A stretch of DNA of 64,000 nucleotides, taken from positions 1 through 64,000 of the forward strand of contig CAJXNO010000015.1 in assembly GCA_913057205.1 (NCBI GenBank), read 5' to 3'. A model generated the notes under the pieces. It was not told the DNA's origin, did no database searches, and was given only the letters and a program-made list of their open reading frames with translations. A program made the translations under genes and the position numbers. This stretch comes from an uncultured Flavobacteriales bacterium. GTDB taxonomy: Bacteria; Bacteroidota; Bacteroidia; Flavobacteriales_G; Salibacteraceae. Shown here piece by piece: positions 8,600 to 17,463 of the stretch (position 1 is its first letter; each line of letters opens with the position of its first letter).

Positions 8600-9900
8600 C
8601 GCGGTAAAACCAGCTTCTTCGCTCGAGGGTAGCCGTCTTTGATGCGCGCCTGGTAAACACCCACGGGCAAAACTCCAAATGGCAGGATCCATGTTGCGCT
8701 GCTCACGGTTTTCTCCATCACCACTCGTCCCTGAAGGTCTGAGATCACCAGGGTTCGTCCAACCGGTAAGCTTCGGAAGCGGATGAAGTCCGGCGCTTGA
8801 TCGATGGTCCACGCACCCGACGCCATCGGCACAGCTATGGTAGTTGGAATCGTATCGGTATCTACGGGTTCAGGCAGCAAACGCATCTTCAATCGAGCAA
8901 AAACAGGCAAGTGATCGCTCATCTCATACAAAGCAGAGCGCACCGTACTCGGAACGCTGGTATTGGTGCCTTGCAGTAGCGACTGGTTGAAGTGGTTGCC
9001 GTCGTTGCCCACCGTGCGATAACTGCCTTCGATGTAACGCACTGCACCGGTATCTTCCATGATCTGCCCAGAGAGTAGGATAAAGTCGAAACGATCATCC
9101 AATCCACCGCCTGAGAAACATTGTCCCGAGGTATGGGTAGATTGGGTGTGAATGGCGCTGAAATTTGAATTATTGCTCCAATTACCTGGTTCGGCAATGG
9201 GATCAAAGAAGCGGTAATCTCCATTGCTCGATGTGATCAAGTTCTGATAGGCGCCTTCTGATGAGGTCTTCAAGTTGAAGTCTCCCGCGGCGATGAAATA
9301 GCCAGGGGCGTAGTGGGTAGACAATTCATCCATCACCGCCTCGGTAGCCAGGTCGCGTTGGTCTTCATCGCTCGGATCACTTCCCGCCTTCAAGTGCATC
9401 CCCACCAAGTGCAAGAAGGTAGTATCTGCACCCGCCTCCAAGTTCGGATCCTTATAGTAGAAGGTAATCACATCAACAGCACGAACGATGTCGGTATTCA
9501 CCAAGGTCTTGGTGACTTTATCGTGCTTCATCTGTGCAAGCTTGTTCTTGTCGTAGAAGATCCCATTCACAATGCTGCTAAAGCTGTTGTTCTGGATACC
9601 GGCACGTCTGAAACGATCCACCCCATCGGTGTTCAAGACATTATTGATGATGCGGTCTGCGTAGACAACAGAAGCACCCATTTCGTTCACCAAGAGCAGG
9701 TCTGGCTTCAGGTAGTCGGTTACCATTTTCAGGTAGCCATCTTTATCGTTGATGTTGTTGTTGCTGTTGGTACAAAAACTGGTTTGCTCTCCGTAGAAAA
9801 GCAAGTTGTAGCTCATCACCCGAAGGGTATCAAAGCGGTCTTGGGCCTGCCCTTGAATACCGAGCAGCAAAAGAGAGGATAAGAGGAAGAATCTTTGCAT
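8596..9900 (-). CDS. Secreted endonuclease/exonuclease/phosphatase-family protein with T9SS type A sorting domain
   Basis: 434 residues. The signal peptide covers about residues 1-20 (ending GIQGQAQ). The body is an EEP-fold metal-dependent hydrolase: RVMSYNLLFYG at the start, a metal-binding asparagine/glutamate region (LLVNEMG), FIAAGDFNLK as the conserved GDFN motif, and SDHLPVFARL as the terminal SDH motif. The last ~75 residues (GRTLVISDLQGRVVMEKT, then LPVGVYQARI) look like a T9SS type A C-terminal sorting domain, so export through the outer membrane is likely. The substrate may be DNA, RNA or a phosphoester; sequence does not say. An exact -7 box sits 4 bases upstream of the start. Confidence 0.87.
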   Translation of the reverse strand: MQRFFLLSSLLLLGIQGQAQDRFDTLRVMSYNLLFYGEQTSFCTNSNNNINDKDGYLKMVTDYLKPDLLLVNEMGASVVYADRIINNVLNTDGVDRFRRAGIQNNSFSSIVNGIFYDKNKLAQMKHDKVTKTLVNTDIVRAVDVITFYYKDPNLEAGADTTFLHLVGMHLKAGSDPSDEDQRDLATEAVMDELSTHYAPGYFIAAGDFNLKTSSEGAYQNLITSSNGDYRFFDPIAEPGNWSNNSNFSAIHTQSTHTSGQCFSGGGLDDRFDFILLSGQIMEDTGAVRYIEGSYRTVGNDGNHFNQSLLQGTNTSVPSTVRSALYEMSDHLPVFARLKMRLLPEPVDTDTIPTTIAVPMASGAWTIDQAPDFIRFRSLPVGRTLVISDLQGRVVMEKTVSSATWILPFGVLPVGVYQARIKDGYPRAKKLVLPR

Positions 9901-9904
9901 GCTT

Positions 9905-9912
9905 CAAAGGTA
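9905..9912 (-). promoter_or_regulatory. -7 box (TACCTTTG) for the EEP-family gene
   Basis: Read on the minus strand this is an exact TAnnTTTG ending 4 bases before the ATG at 9900, so the mRNA is probably leaderless. Confidence 0.55.
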
Positions 9913-9939
9913 AGCCGCACGCAAAAGCCCAATGATGAC

Positions 9940-11286
9940 CTATGGGTTAAGTTTTATCGGCGGAAGGTCTTTCACCAGCACATTCTTCTCGCTCTCCTTC
10001 AGCGCATCGCGGAGCTGGCTGTAGTGAATGAAGTACTGATTGAAAACATGCGAATCCATCTTTGTGATCTCGGTATACCCCACCTTATCTAAGGCATCAA
10101 TGGCGGCTGCTACGGTAAGCTGGTCAATGTTCCTTGCTGGAAGATATCGGCTCTGATCCTGTGCATTATGCTCCACGACACTCAGTAAATGCGCCTCTTC
10201 CAGAAGGTCTAAAGCTTTGCTTGTAACACCGTACGGGAGGTCGAGTTTATCAACCAATTCCGCTGCGCTCATTGCATCGTCTCCTCTATTGAAGGCCGAT
10301 GCGATCTGTCTCAAAATCAATAACGCGATCACATGCTTCTGCGTGCTGCTCAACTTCTCGCCATCCACCTCATGCTCGATCTCCGTTACGTGCTGATTGG
10401 CATAAGCGATCTCTGCACCGATCAGGGTGATGAGCCAAGAAATATTCACGAACACTAAAAAGAGTGGCAGTGCAGCAAAGCTTCCGTAAATGGCATTGTA
10501 TCGGCTCACGCCCACTTGAAAATGAATGTAGCCCCACTCCACCAACTGAAAGGCAGTACCCGCAATGATGCCTGCGATCAAGGCCGATTTGAAGTTCACC
10601 TTGGTATTCGGGATGACCATGTAAACGAAGGTGAAAAGCAGCCATACCAGGGTGTAGGGGATCATTTTAATGAGGAAGTGGATCGCCGGACCGATGGTTT
10701 GCAGGATGTCGTAACCCGCCACAAGGTTCTCGATTTCTGCGCTGATCACCACCGTAATGGAGCCAGCAAGAATGATCAAGACCGGAGCCAGCAACATGAT
10801 GCTGAAGTACTCGGTGAACTTTCTGATCCAAGACCTTCCTTTTGGCACCTGCCAGATCTCGTTGAACGACAATTCAATGTTCGCTAAGAGACGCATCACC
10901 GTCCACAGGAGGATGACAACACCTACCCCAGCAAGGAGTCCACCTTTGGTATTCTCCAGCATCCGAGAGGCGAACACCATGATCTGTTCTACGACTTCCT
11001 GATGTCCGCTGAGCGACTCCGTGAGCTGTTCTTCCAGGGCATCTTGAAAGCCAAAACCCTTGGATACGGCGAAGGCAAGCGCCACGAGCGGAACAACGGA
11101 AAGCACAGTGTAGAAGGTGAGTCCGGCCGCTTGGAGTTGGAGGTTGTCTTTCGTGTAATTCTTAGTAACGATGAGGATGATGCGCAGCTGCTTGAAGAGA
11201 AAGGCCATCCACGGACTGCGGTCTTCCAAACGCACGTTCCAGATGCGGTCGTTCAGGTATTTTAATACGCCTTTCTGCTGTTTCAT
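9940..11286 (-). CDS. YihY/virulence factor BrkB family membrane protein
   Basis: 448 residues. The N-terminal ~300 residues are the BrkB/YihY domain with about six membrane helices (AAGLTFYTVLSVVPLVALAF is the conserved first helix). The function of this family is not settled. The last ~130 residues are soluble and resemble a winged-helix domain (ALLILRQIASAF, AAELVDKLDLPYGVTSKALD, LLEEAHLLSVV), an appended domain absent from short YihY proteins. I chose the ATG at 11286; frame-open sequence upstream to 11445 overlaps the promoter region of the divergent GH3 gene and looks non-coding. A TATTTTTG box lies 20 bases upstream. Confidence 0.85.
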   Translation of the reverse strand: MKQQKGVLKYLNDRIWNVRLEDRSPWMAFLFKQLRIILIVTKNYTKDNLQLQAAGLTFYTVLSVVPLVALAFAVSKGFGFQDALEEQLTESLSGHQEVVEQIMVFASRMLENTKGGLLAGVGVVILLWTVMRLLANIELSFNEIWQVPKGRSWIRKFTEYFSIMLLAPVLIILAGSITVVISAEIENLVAGYDILQTIGPAIHFLIKMIPYTLVWLLFTFVYMVIPNTKVNFKSALIAGIIAGTAFQLVEWGYIHFQVGVSRYNAIYGSFAALPLFLVFVNISWLITLIGAEIAYANQHVTEIEHEVDGEKLSSTQKHVIALLILRQIASAFNRGDDAMSAAELVDKLDLPYGVTSKALDLLEEAHLLSVVEHNAQDQSRYLPARNIDQLTVAAAIDALDKVGYTEITKMDSHVFNQYFIHYSQLRDALKESEKNVLVKDLPPIKLNP

Positions 11287-11306
11287 GTCATCAAGAAAGC
11301 AAAGTT

Positions 11307-11314
11307 CAAAAATA
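11307..11314 (-). promoter_or_regulatory. -7 box (TATTTTTG) for the BrkB-family gene
   Basis: Exact TAnnTTTG on the minus strand, 20 bases before the start codon at 11286. Confidence 0.45.
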
Positions 11315-11349
11315 ATGGCACGCTTATTACAGCAGGCATGTGATTGAAC

Positions 11350-11357
11350 TAGGTTTG
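11350..11357 (+). promoter_or_regulatory. -7 box (TAGGTTTG) for the GH3 gene
   Basis: Exact TAnnTTTG with five bases between it and the ATG at 11363; a leaderless transcript is likely. Confidence 0.55.
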
Positions 11358-11362
11358 ATAGC

Positions 11363-12460
11363 ATGCAAGTAAAGAATATTCTTTCAATTGGGATGAGCAT
11401 CCTTTTAAGCTCGATGGCGTTGTCTGGGGTTGGACAGGACTTCACCCTACAAGACTTCTATCAAGAAGATGCCGCATTGAACAAGAAAGTAGATGAGGTT
11501 TACAACCGCCTCAATCAAGAGGAACGCATCGCACAGATGATCGTCACTTCTCTAGGCCGACTTGGAAAACCTTACGAAGCCGTAGAGCCGCTGATCAAGG
11601 AGCGTAAGGTTGGTGGGATAATCTTCCTCAGCGGCGATCCGGAACAGTTCAAAGAAGACATCGCATCTATCCAAGCGATGAGCAATGGGTTTCCGTTGCT
11701 CATGAGCATGGATGCAGAACCCAGCTTGTTTAACCGACGCATGCCGGGAACGCCCGAAATGCCCCCTACCAACACCCTTCAAACACCAGAAGCGGTTACT
11801 GATGCAGTGCACACGATCAACGCAACGCTGAAGGAGATCGGATTTCATCAAAACTACGCTCCCGTTGTTGATGTATCGCCCAACAATGAAGCCATTGGCA
11901 ACCGTACGATGGGGAGTGATTCAGCGAGCATCGTTCCATTAGCCAAAACCTTCATCGAGGTAACCCAGCAAGATCAGATCCTGGCCACCGCCAAGCATTT
12001 TCCAGGCCATGGACGGGTTCAAGGTGACACCCACAAGAAACTGGTGTTCATAGATGGTGAGCTCACGGAGAAGAACATCTACCAACCGATGATTGAAGCA
12101 GGCGTGATCTCCATTATGGTCGGACACATTGCGGTTGAAAACAACGAGCGCTATGCCACAGGCGGAATGCCATCCACCTTGAGTCCATTGATCGTGAGCA
12201 AACTATTGAGAGAGGAAATGGGCTTTGACGGTTTGATCATCACCGATGCCATGAACATGGGGGCAGTAGCAGAGATACCGCAGTCTACCCTAAAGGCAGC
12301 GCAAGCAGGTTGCGACATCATCTTGATGCCACCTGATGAGGTAGGAACCCTAGAAGCGATCTTGCTTGAAACAGAGCAAGATGCATTGTTTGCGCAGCAG
12401 ATCGAAGCAAGCGTGAAACGCGTTATTCGGGCGAAGCTCTGCTTGGGAATGCGTTTTTGA
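11363..12460 (+). CDS. Glycoside hydrolase family 3 protein, NagZ-like beta-N-acetylhexosaminidase
   Basis: 365 residues. Signal peptide of about 25 residues (LLSSMALSGVGQ), so periplasmic or surface rather than cytosolic. Single GH3 N-terminal (TIM-barrel) domain: MSMDAEPSLFNRR, then KHFPGHGRVQGDTH near residues 211-224, which is the family His/Asp motif of NagZ-type enzymes, and DGLIITDAMNMGAV carrying the Asp nucleophile (ITDAM). Likely removes N-acetylglucosamine-type sugars, perhaps from peptidoglycan fragments; the substrate is inferred. Many Bacteroidota have a GH3-serine hydrolase fusion; here only the GH3 part is present. Confidence 0.87.
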   Translation: MQVKNILSIGMSILLSSMALSGVGQDFTLQDFYQEDAALNKKVDEVYNRLNQEERIAQMIVTSLGRLGKPYEAVEPLIKERKVGGIIFLSGDPEQFKEDIASIQAMSNGFPLLMSMDAEPSLFNRRMPGTPEMPPTNTLQTPEAVTDAVHTINATLKEIGFHQNYAPVVDVSPNNEAIGNRTMGSDSASIVPLAKTFIEVTQQDQILATAKHFPGHGRVQGDTHKKLVFIDGELTEKNIYQPMIEAGVISIMVGHIAVENNERYATGGMPSTLSPLIVSKLLREEMGFDGLIITDAMNMGAVAEIPQSTLKAAQAGCDIILMPPDEVGTLEAILLETEQDALFAQQIEASVKRVIRAKLCLGMRF

Positions 12461-12466
12461 TGCGCG

Positions 12467-12925
12467 TTACAGGCCCAATGGAATTTCCGTTTCTTCCTCT
12501 ACCGGCACCTTCTTGGTGTAAAAGAAATTTCCGGCCTTCAATTCTCCTTTGATGGTCACCTTAGGCTTCTTGCCGGTAAGCGCCCCAGCCAATCCCATAA
12601 AGCCCCCTGCAAGCGCATTGCTCAGGTTACCAGAAAGCTGAACTGGATAGGTCTTCGAACTGTTGGATTCGATCTTAAACGCCTTGCGAAGGCTTGCCTC
12701 ACCAAGCTTCACGTTTCCTGTGAACAACTCAAAATCAGCGGATTTTACCGTAATTCCGAAACTATTCGGATTGGATAAGACCATGTGGATGGTACCATCG
12801 ATTTGTCCGCCTTGTAAACTTTCCAGATTGATTTCTTCAATGCTTTCTAGCTGAACATCCTTAAATTCACATCCCCAAAGCAAAGGGAGCATCAACAGGA
12901 AAAGGACTCGTATTCGACTTGACAT
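12467..12925 (-). CDS. Small LEA type 2 / WHy-domain lipoprotein
   Basis: 152 residues. A lipoprotein signal is visible (LFLLMLPLLWGC, with Cys near residue 19 as the probable acylation site). The remainder is one LEA-2/WHy-like beta domain: GTIHMVLSNPNSFGITVKSA is the typical hydrophilic start, followed by ELFTGNVKLGEASL. Function unknown; WHy proteins are linked to desiccation or stress in other organisms. Two starts are possible, 12925 and 12931. The 5' ends of this gene and the divergent T9SS gene overlap or nearly so, and a weak -7 box (CATCTTTG) lies around 12969-12976. Confidence 0.75.
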   Translation of the reverse strand: MSSRIRVLFLLMLPLLWGCEFKDVQLESIEEINLESLQGGQIDGTIHMVLSNPNSFGITVKSADFELFTGNVKLGEASLRKAFKIESNSSKTYPVQLSGNLSNALAGGFMGLAGALTGKKPKVTIKGELKAGNFFYTKKVPVEEETEIPLGL

Positions 12926-12974
12926 GATCATACAACGCACGGTGTTAGGGTTTCGCATCAATTGCACCGCAAAG

Positions 12975-15902
12975 ATGCTAAGCCTGATGTTGCTTTCCCT
13001 GATTTTCATGCAGAATTCTTTTGCGCAAACCCAGCGCGCTTTGCGATGGTCGTTCCCCAATGAAAATGGCCTCGACTTTTCGTCAGGCTCACCCCTCGCG
13101 GTTACCGATTCTCTTACAGGAGACCGAGGTACAAGCGGTATATGCGACGAAAACGGTAACTACGTTTTCTACAGCAACGGCGAAACCGTGTGGCAAGCAA
13201 ATGGCTCCATCATGCAAGGAGGATCCAACTTAGTTGGGGATCAAAATGCGGTACAATCGAGCATCATCACGCCTTCCGTGAATAGCAACACGCGCTACTA
13301 TCTATTCGTGGTAGATGAACGAAATGCAGGTAATCCCATTCCACAGGTTCACTACTACGATGTAGAGATGACACTCAACGGAGGCAATGGCGCAGTGATC
13401 GGACCAACACTGCTATTAGACTCTGCCGTAGAGAAGTTGGCCGCTACGCGTCATGCCAACGACCGAGACTATTGGGTGCTCGCGCACAAGATCGATTCTG
13501 ATGAGTTCCAGGCGTTTTTGGTTGATGAGAACGGGGTGAATTTGACTCCGGTAACGAGCTCTATTGGCGCTGTGCATTCGACAATTCTATCTGCCAATCA
13601 CGAAGGCCAGATGAAGATATCTCCGGATGGAAAGTGGGTTGCCACGGCCATTTTTAGCGCTGGCATTGTTCAGTTGTTTCGATTCGATAACGCCACTGGA
13701 GTGGTTTCTGATCCGATCACCTTGGTGAATGGAATTACCACCTTCCCCTACGGATGCGAATTTTCGGCAGACAGCAAGAAATTCTACTACAACCGCTCTG
13801 TTTCAAATGGTGGCAACCCTGTTGGCGTGCACCAATTTGACTTGGACCACGCCTCCATTGATTGTTTGCTTGCGAGTGAGCAGGTCTTTACCAACAACGA
13901 TCCCTTTAAGCTCTACGCAGACATGCAGTTGGCTCCAAACAAGAAGATCTACCTGGCCTACTATGAGCCACCCCCCTTTGATGAAGATTCATTGGGGGTG
14001 ATCAACAACCCAGACGAAATGTTCCCGGGATGTAACTATGAGAACATGGGCTTTGAGCTGAACGATGGAATGGTCTATGGCTTGAGCAACTTCGTTTCGA
14101 GCTTCTTGAGCGATGGCATCACCTATGAATTTGGCACGAATTGCGAAGATCTCTCGACGATCTTCTTTCCTGAAGACACCTTAGCCTTAGACAGTGTGCG
14201 CTGGAATTTTGGAGACCCAAGCAGCGGCAATAATGAGAGCACTTCCCTTCAAGCCAGTCATACTTTTTCAGCACCAGACACCTTTTTGGTCACGCTCTAT
14301 GCCCACCGAATCGGAGGAACAGACACCTTCACCCGAAATGTGATCATTTGGGACCGAAACCTGAGCATTCTCGGAAACGACACTACCCTTTGCAATGGTG
14401 CGCCGGTGACCTTCAATGCAGCTTGGAATGATGCCTGTTTGTTTTGGAGCGATAGCACCACCAACACAACGTACACGACCGCCGAGGAAGGTTGGCATTG
14501 GGTGGATGTGAGTTATCAAAGCTGCGTTTGGCGCGATTCTGTTTTTGTGGAATTGGTCAATGAGGCTCCAGACGTTGATTTGGGCAATGATACCGTGGTT
14601 TGTGGAAGCATTGATTTCACCCTTGATCCTGACCTCGCCAATGCCTTCTACACTTGGCAAGACGGTTCGCATGATACCACCTTCAACGTTACGGCCATCG
14701 GCACCTATTGGTTGCAAGCGAGCAATGCTTGTGGCACATCGTCAGACACCATTATTGTTGAGATCAACAGTGATGCCCAGCCTGTTTTGAATTTTCCAGA
14801 AGATACCACCGTTTGCTCCGTCGATGGTCTTCCGGTTGATGTGAGTTTCAATGGAGCACAGTACACCTGGAGCGATGGCTCTAACTTAGGCATTCGAACA
14901 TTGAATGTACCAGGGACCTACTGGGTAGAGGTTGGCAACAGTTGCGATACCGTGAGTGACACCTTTAACCTTTTCATCGACGAGCCTGTTTTTTCCAGCC
15001 TACCGGATGTTAGTGTGCACTGCGGAGATGGAGATACCCTAAGGCTTCGCGCTACCAGCGATACGAGTTCCGTACTTTGGTCAACAGGCACACAAAGTCC
15101 CATCCTTGCCATACTATCTGCTGGCAGCTATTCCTACGTAGACAGCAACACTTGTGGTACCTATCGTGATACCGTGGAAGTACTTGCATGGGATTCTTCT
15201 TACCGCATCAGCTTGGGTGCAGATACCACGCTTTGTGAAGCGAGTTTCGGCTTCTTGATCGGTGATACAGCAAATCGCTATCCATTTGAATACACCTGGA
15301 GTACAGGTAGCTCAGCAGCTACGATTTTTCCGGAGACCGGCACCTTCATCTTAGATGCAAGTACCCGATGCGGCACGGTGAGTGACACCATCCGCATCGC
15401 GATTGCAGCTTCCGTTGGCATTCGAGATAGCTTGATCGACACGGTACTTTGTCAAGGCGAAGAGCGCACGCTAGAACTCAGCGCCGACAATCTGAGAGAA
15501 GTGAATTGGTCTACCGGAGCAAACTCGGAAAGCATCCTTGTGCAAGCGGCTGGAACGTATACGGTATCGCTAATTGATAGCCTTGGTTGTCCGCATGAGG
15601 ACGAGATCACCTTCAATGATTTTTGCCCTGGAATTGTCAACGCGCCCAACGTTTTCACTCCGAACGGTGACGGGTTGAACGATGCCTACTGCATTGAATT
15701 GACCAACGTGGTCACCTACAAGGTTCACATCTACAACCGCTGGGGAAGTGAGCTTTACTTCACCGCAGACCAAGGCGGTTGTTGGGACGGAAAGATCAGC
15801 GGTGAAGCTGCAGCTGCGGGCACCTACTTCTACTTGGTAGAGGGCATCGACGCCATCGGCGAGGATTTCCAATTCCGAGGCTCCTTCACCTTACTGGAAT
15901 AA
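12975..15902 (+). CDS. Large secreted protein with beta-propeller, PKD-like and repeat modules and T9SS type B sorting domain
   Basis: 975 residues from the ATG at 12975, which gives a clean signal peptide (LMLLSLIFMQNSFAQ). An ATG at 12924 is also in frame but would overlap the divergent gene. Residues ~20-390 look like a WD40-like propeller (VFYSNGETVWQANGS, MKISPDGKWVATAIF). A PKD-like segment follows (VRWNFGDPSSGNN, SHTFSAPDTFLV). Then come about six ~75-residue Ig-like repeats of the pattern D-T-x-x-C ... W-x-x-G-x-x ... G-x-Y-x-V. The end (NVFTPNGDGLNDAYCIE, IYNRWGSELYF) is a T9SS type B/gliding-associated C-terminal domain. Likely a surface adhesin or gliding-related protein. Confidence 0.88.
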   Translation: MLSLMLLSLIFMQNSFAQTQRALRWSFPNENGLDFSSGSPLAVTDSLTGDRGTSGICDENGNYVFYSNGETVWQANGSIMQGGSNLVGDQNAVQSSIITPSVNSNTRYYLFVVDERNAGNPIPQVHYYDVEMTLNGGNGAVIGPTLLLDSAVEKLAATRHANDRDYWVLAHKIDSDEFQAFLVDENGVNLTPVTSSIGAVHSTILSANHEGQMKISPDGKWVATAIFSAGIVQLFRFDNATGVVSDPITLVNGITTFPYGCEFSADSKKFYYNRSVSNGGNPVGVHQFDLDHASIDCLLASEQVFTNNDPFKLYADMQLAPNKKIYLAYYEPPPFDEDSLGVINNPDEMFPGCNYENMGFELNDGMVYGLSNFVSSFLSDGITYEFGTNCEDLSTIFFPEDTLALDSVRWNFGDPSSGNNESTSLQASHTFSAPDTFLVTLYAHRIGGTDTFTRNVIIWDRNLSILGNDTTLCNGAPVTFNAAWNDACLFWSDSTTNTTYTTAEEGWHWVDVSYQSCVWRDSVFVELVNEAPDVDLGNDTVVCGSIDFTLDPDLANAFYTWQDGSHDTTFNVTAIGTYWLQASNACGTSSDTIIVEINSDAQPVLNFPEDTTVCSVDGLPVDVSFNGAQYTWSDGSNLGIRTLNVPGTYWVEVGNSCDTVSDTFNLFIDEPVFSSLPDVSVHCGDGDTLRLRATSDTSSVLWSTGTQSPILAILSAGSYSYVDSNTCGTYRDTVEVLAWDSSYRISLGADTTLCEASFGFLIGDTANRYPFEYTWSTGSSAATIFPETGTFILDASTRCGTVSDTIRIAIAASVGIRDSLIDTVLCQGEERTLELSADNLREVNWSTGANSESILVQAAGTYTVSLIDSLGCPHEDEITFNDFCPGIVNAPNVFTPNGDGLNDAYCIELTNVVTYKVHIYNRWGSELYFTADQGGCWDGKISGEAAAAGTYFYLVEGIDAIGEDFQFRGSFTLLE

Positions 15903-15903
15903 C

Positions 15904-17289
15904 TCAGGCGCTTTGATGCGCTTCCACGAAATGCTTGTAGAAAAGTGGAATGGTTTCAATTCCTTTCAGGTAATTGAACACCCCATAATGCTCATTCGGC
16001 GAATGGATATCGTCTGAATTGAGGCTGAATCCGAGCAGGATGCTCTTCAAACCAAGCACCTCTTCAAACAAGGCAACGATCGGAATACTTCCACCGCTTC
16101 GTTCAGGGATTGGTGTTTTACCAAAGCTTTCTTCCATCGCTTTAGACGCGGCCAGGTAACCTGGGAAATCGGTTGGAATAACGATCGGCTCACCTCCATG
16201 ATGAGGCGTCACCTTCACCTGAACGTAGTCGGGTGCAATTTTCTTGAGGTGACGCTCAAACAGTTCCGTGATCTTCGCTGAGCTTTGAAAAGGCACCAAG
16301 CGCATGGATATCTTGGCGTAGGCTTTGGATGGCAAGACGGTCTTGGCGCCTTCGCCGATGTAACCGCTCCAGATGCCATTCACATCCAAGGTAGGACGAA
16401 TGCTCGTACCTTCCATCGGACTGAAGCCGTTCTCACTTCGCGTTGCACCGATCTTCAGTTCGCGTTTGAAATCTTCTTCGTCAAACGGCGCCTTTGCCAT
16501 CTCTGCACGATCTTCAGCTGAAACCTCTTCAACATCATCATAAAACCCTTCAATGGTGATGCGATCGTCTTCATCTTTAAGCGAAGCGATCAACTCACAT
16601 AAGGTATTGGCCGGATTGGCTACGGCTCCACCATAAACGCCTGAATGCAAGTCGCGGTTGGGACCAGTAACTTCCACCTCAACGTAGGAGAGTCCGCGTA
16701 AACCCACCGTAATCGACGGGGTATCGTTCGCAATGATGGATGTATCCGAAATGAGGATCACATCTGCACTGAGCTTCTCTTTGTTGTTCTTCACCCAAAT
16801 ACCAAGGTTTTCCGAGCCTACTTCCTCCTCTCCTTCAATCATGAACTTTACGTTACAAGGAAGGGTGTTGGTTTTGGTCATGAACTCCAGTGCTTTCACG
16901 TGCATGTACGCCTGACCCTTATCATCGGCTGCACCTCTTGCGTAGATTTTCCCGTCTTTGATCACCGGCTCAAACGGAGGCGAATCCCAGAGTTCAACAG
17001 GGTCTGCAGGCTGCACATCATAGTGCCCATAGACCAAGACCGTTGGCAATGAAGGGTCGATGATCTTCTCAGCATACACAATGGGATGACCTGCGGTTGA
17101 ATGAATCTCCGCCATGGCTGCTCCCGACTCTAACAACCGGTCTTTCACCACCTCAGCACAGCGCTGCACATCAGCTTTGTACGCTGGATCTGCACTCACA
17201 GAAGGAATGCGCAATAGGTCGTTCAACTCTTCTAAGAAGCGGTCTTTATTCGCTTCGATGTAACTAAGGATATCGTCTCTTTGGATCAT
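15904..17289 (-). CDS. M20-family dipeptidase (CNDP-like)
   Basis: 461 residues, the usual length for M20 dipeptidases of the carnosinase/CNDP type. Metal-binding pattern visible: VYGHYDVQPAD (His, then Asp), GAADDKGQ (bridging Asp), MIEGEEEVGSEN (catalytic Glu pair), LISDTS and the terminal DIHSPNEHYG. The lid domain carries HSGVYGGAVANP. A cytoplasmic di-zinc peptidase acting on dipeptides is the family expectation; no signal peptide is seen. Its stop lies one base from the stop of the convergent T9SS gene. Promoter TATATTTG at 17329-17336 leaves a 39-base leader. Confidence 0.92.
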   Translation of the reverse strand: MIQRDDILSYIEANKDRFLEELNDLLRIPSVSADPAYKADVQRCAEVVKDRLLESGAAMAEIHSTAGHPIVYAEKIIDPSLPTVLVYGHYDVQPADPVELWDSPPFEPVIKDGKIYARGAADDKGQAYMHVKALEFMTKTNTLPCNVKFMIEGEEEVGSENLGIWVKNNKEKLSADVILISDTSIIANDTPSITVGLRGLSYVEVEVTGPNRDLHSGVYGGAVANPANTLCELIASLKDEDDRITIEGFYDDVEEVSAEDRAEMAKAPFDEEDFKRELKIGATRSENGFSPMEGTSIRPTLDVNGIWSGYIGEGAKTVLPSKAYAKISMRLVPFQSSAKITELFERHLKKIAPDYVQVKVTPHHGGEPIVIPTDFPGYLAASKAMEESFGKTPIPERSGGSIPIVALFEEVLGLKSILLGFSLNSDDIHSPNEHYGVFNYLKGIETIPLFYKHFVEAHQSA

Positions 17290-17328
17290 CTAATTCGGGG
17301 TTTCAATTTCATGCGTTAACAACACCGG

Positions 17329-17336
17329 CAAATATA
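17329..17336 (-). promoter_or_regulatory. -7 box (TATATTTG) for the M20 dipeptidase
   Basis: Exact TAnnTTTG on the minus strand, 39 bases upstream of the ATG at 17289. Confidence 0.5.
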
Positions 17337-17463
17337 AGTTTCCATTCAAGGCAGCCTATTCCACCTCAATACGTCTAATGCATCGACGAACTGCCTTTTT
17401 ACGGCAATTAAGTGAAAGACTTTTGCTAAAATTGTAGGTAAACCGTTGTGTGATTCTTTGGGT

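Noticed and set aside
9313-9882. 189-codon plus-strand frame within the EEP gene
   Set aside because: It is antisense to a well-supported secreted hydrolase gene and has no recognised domain or signal.
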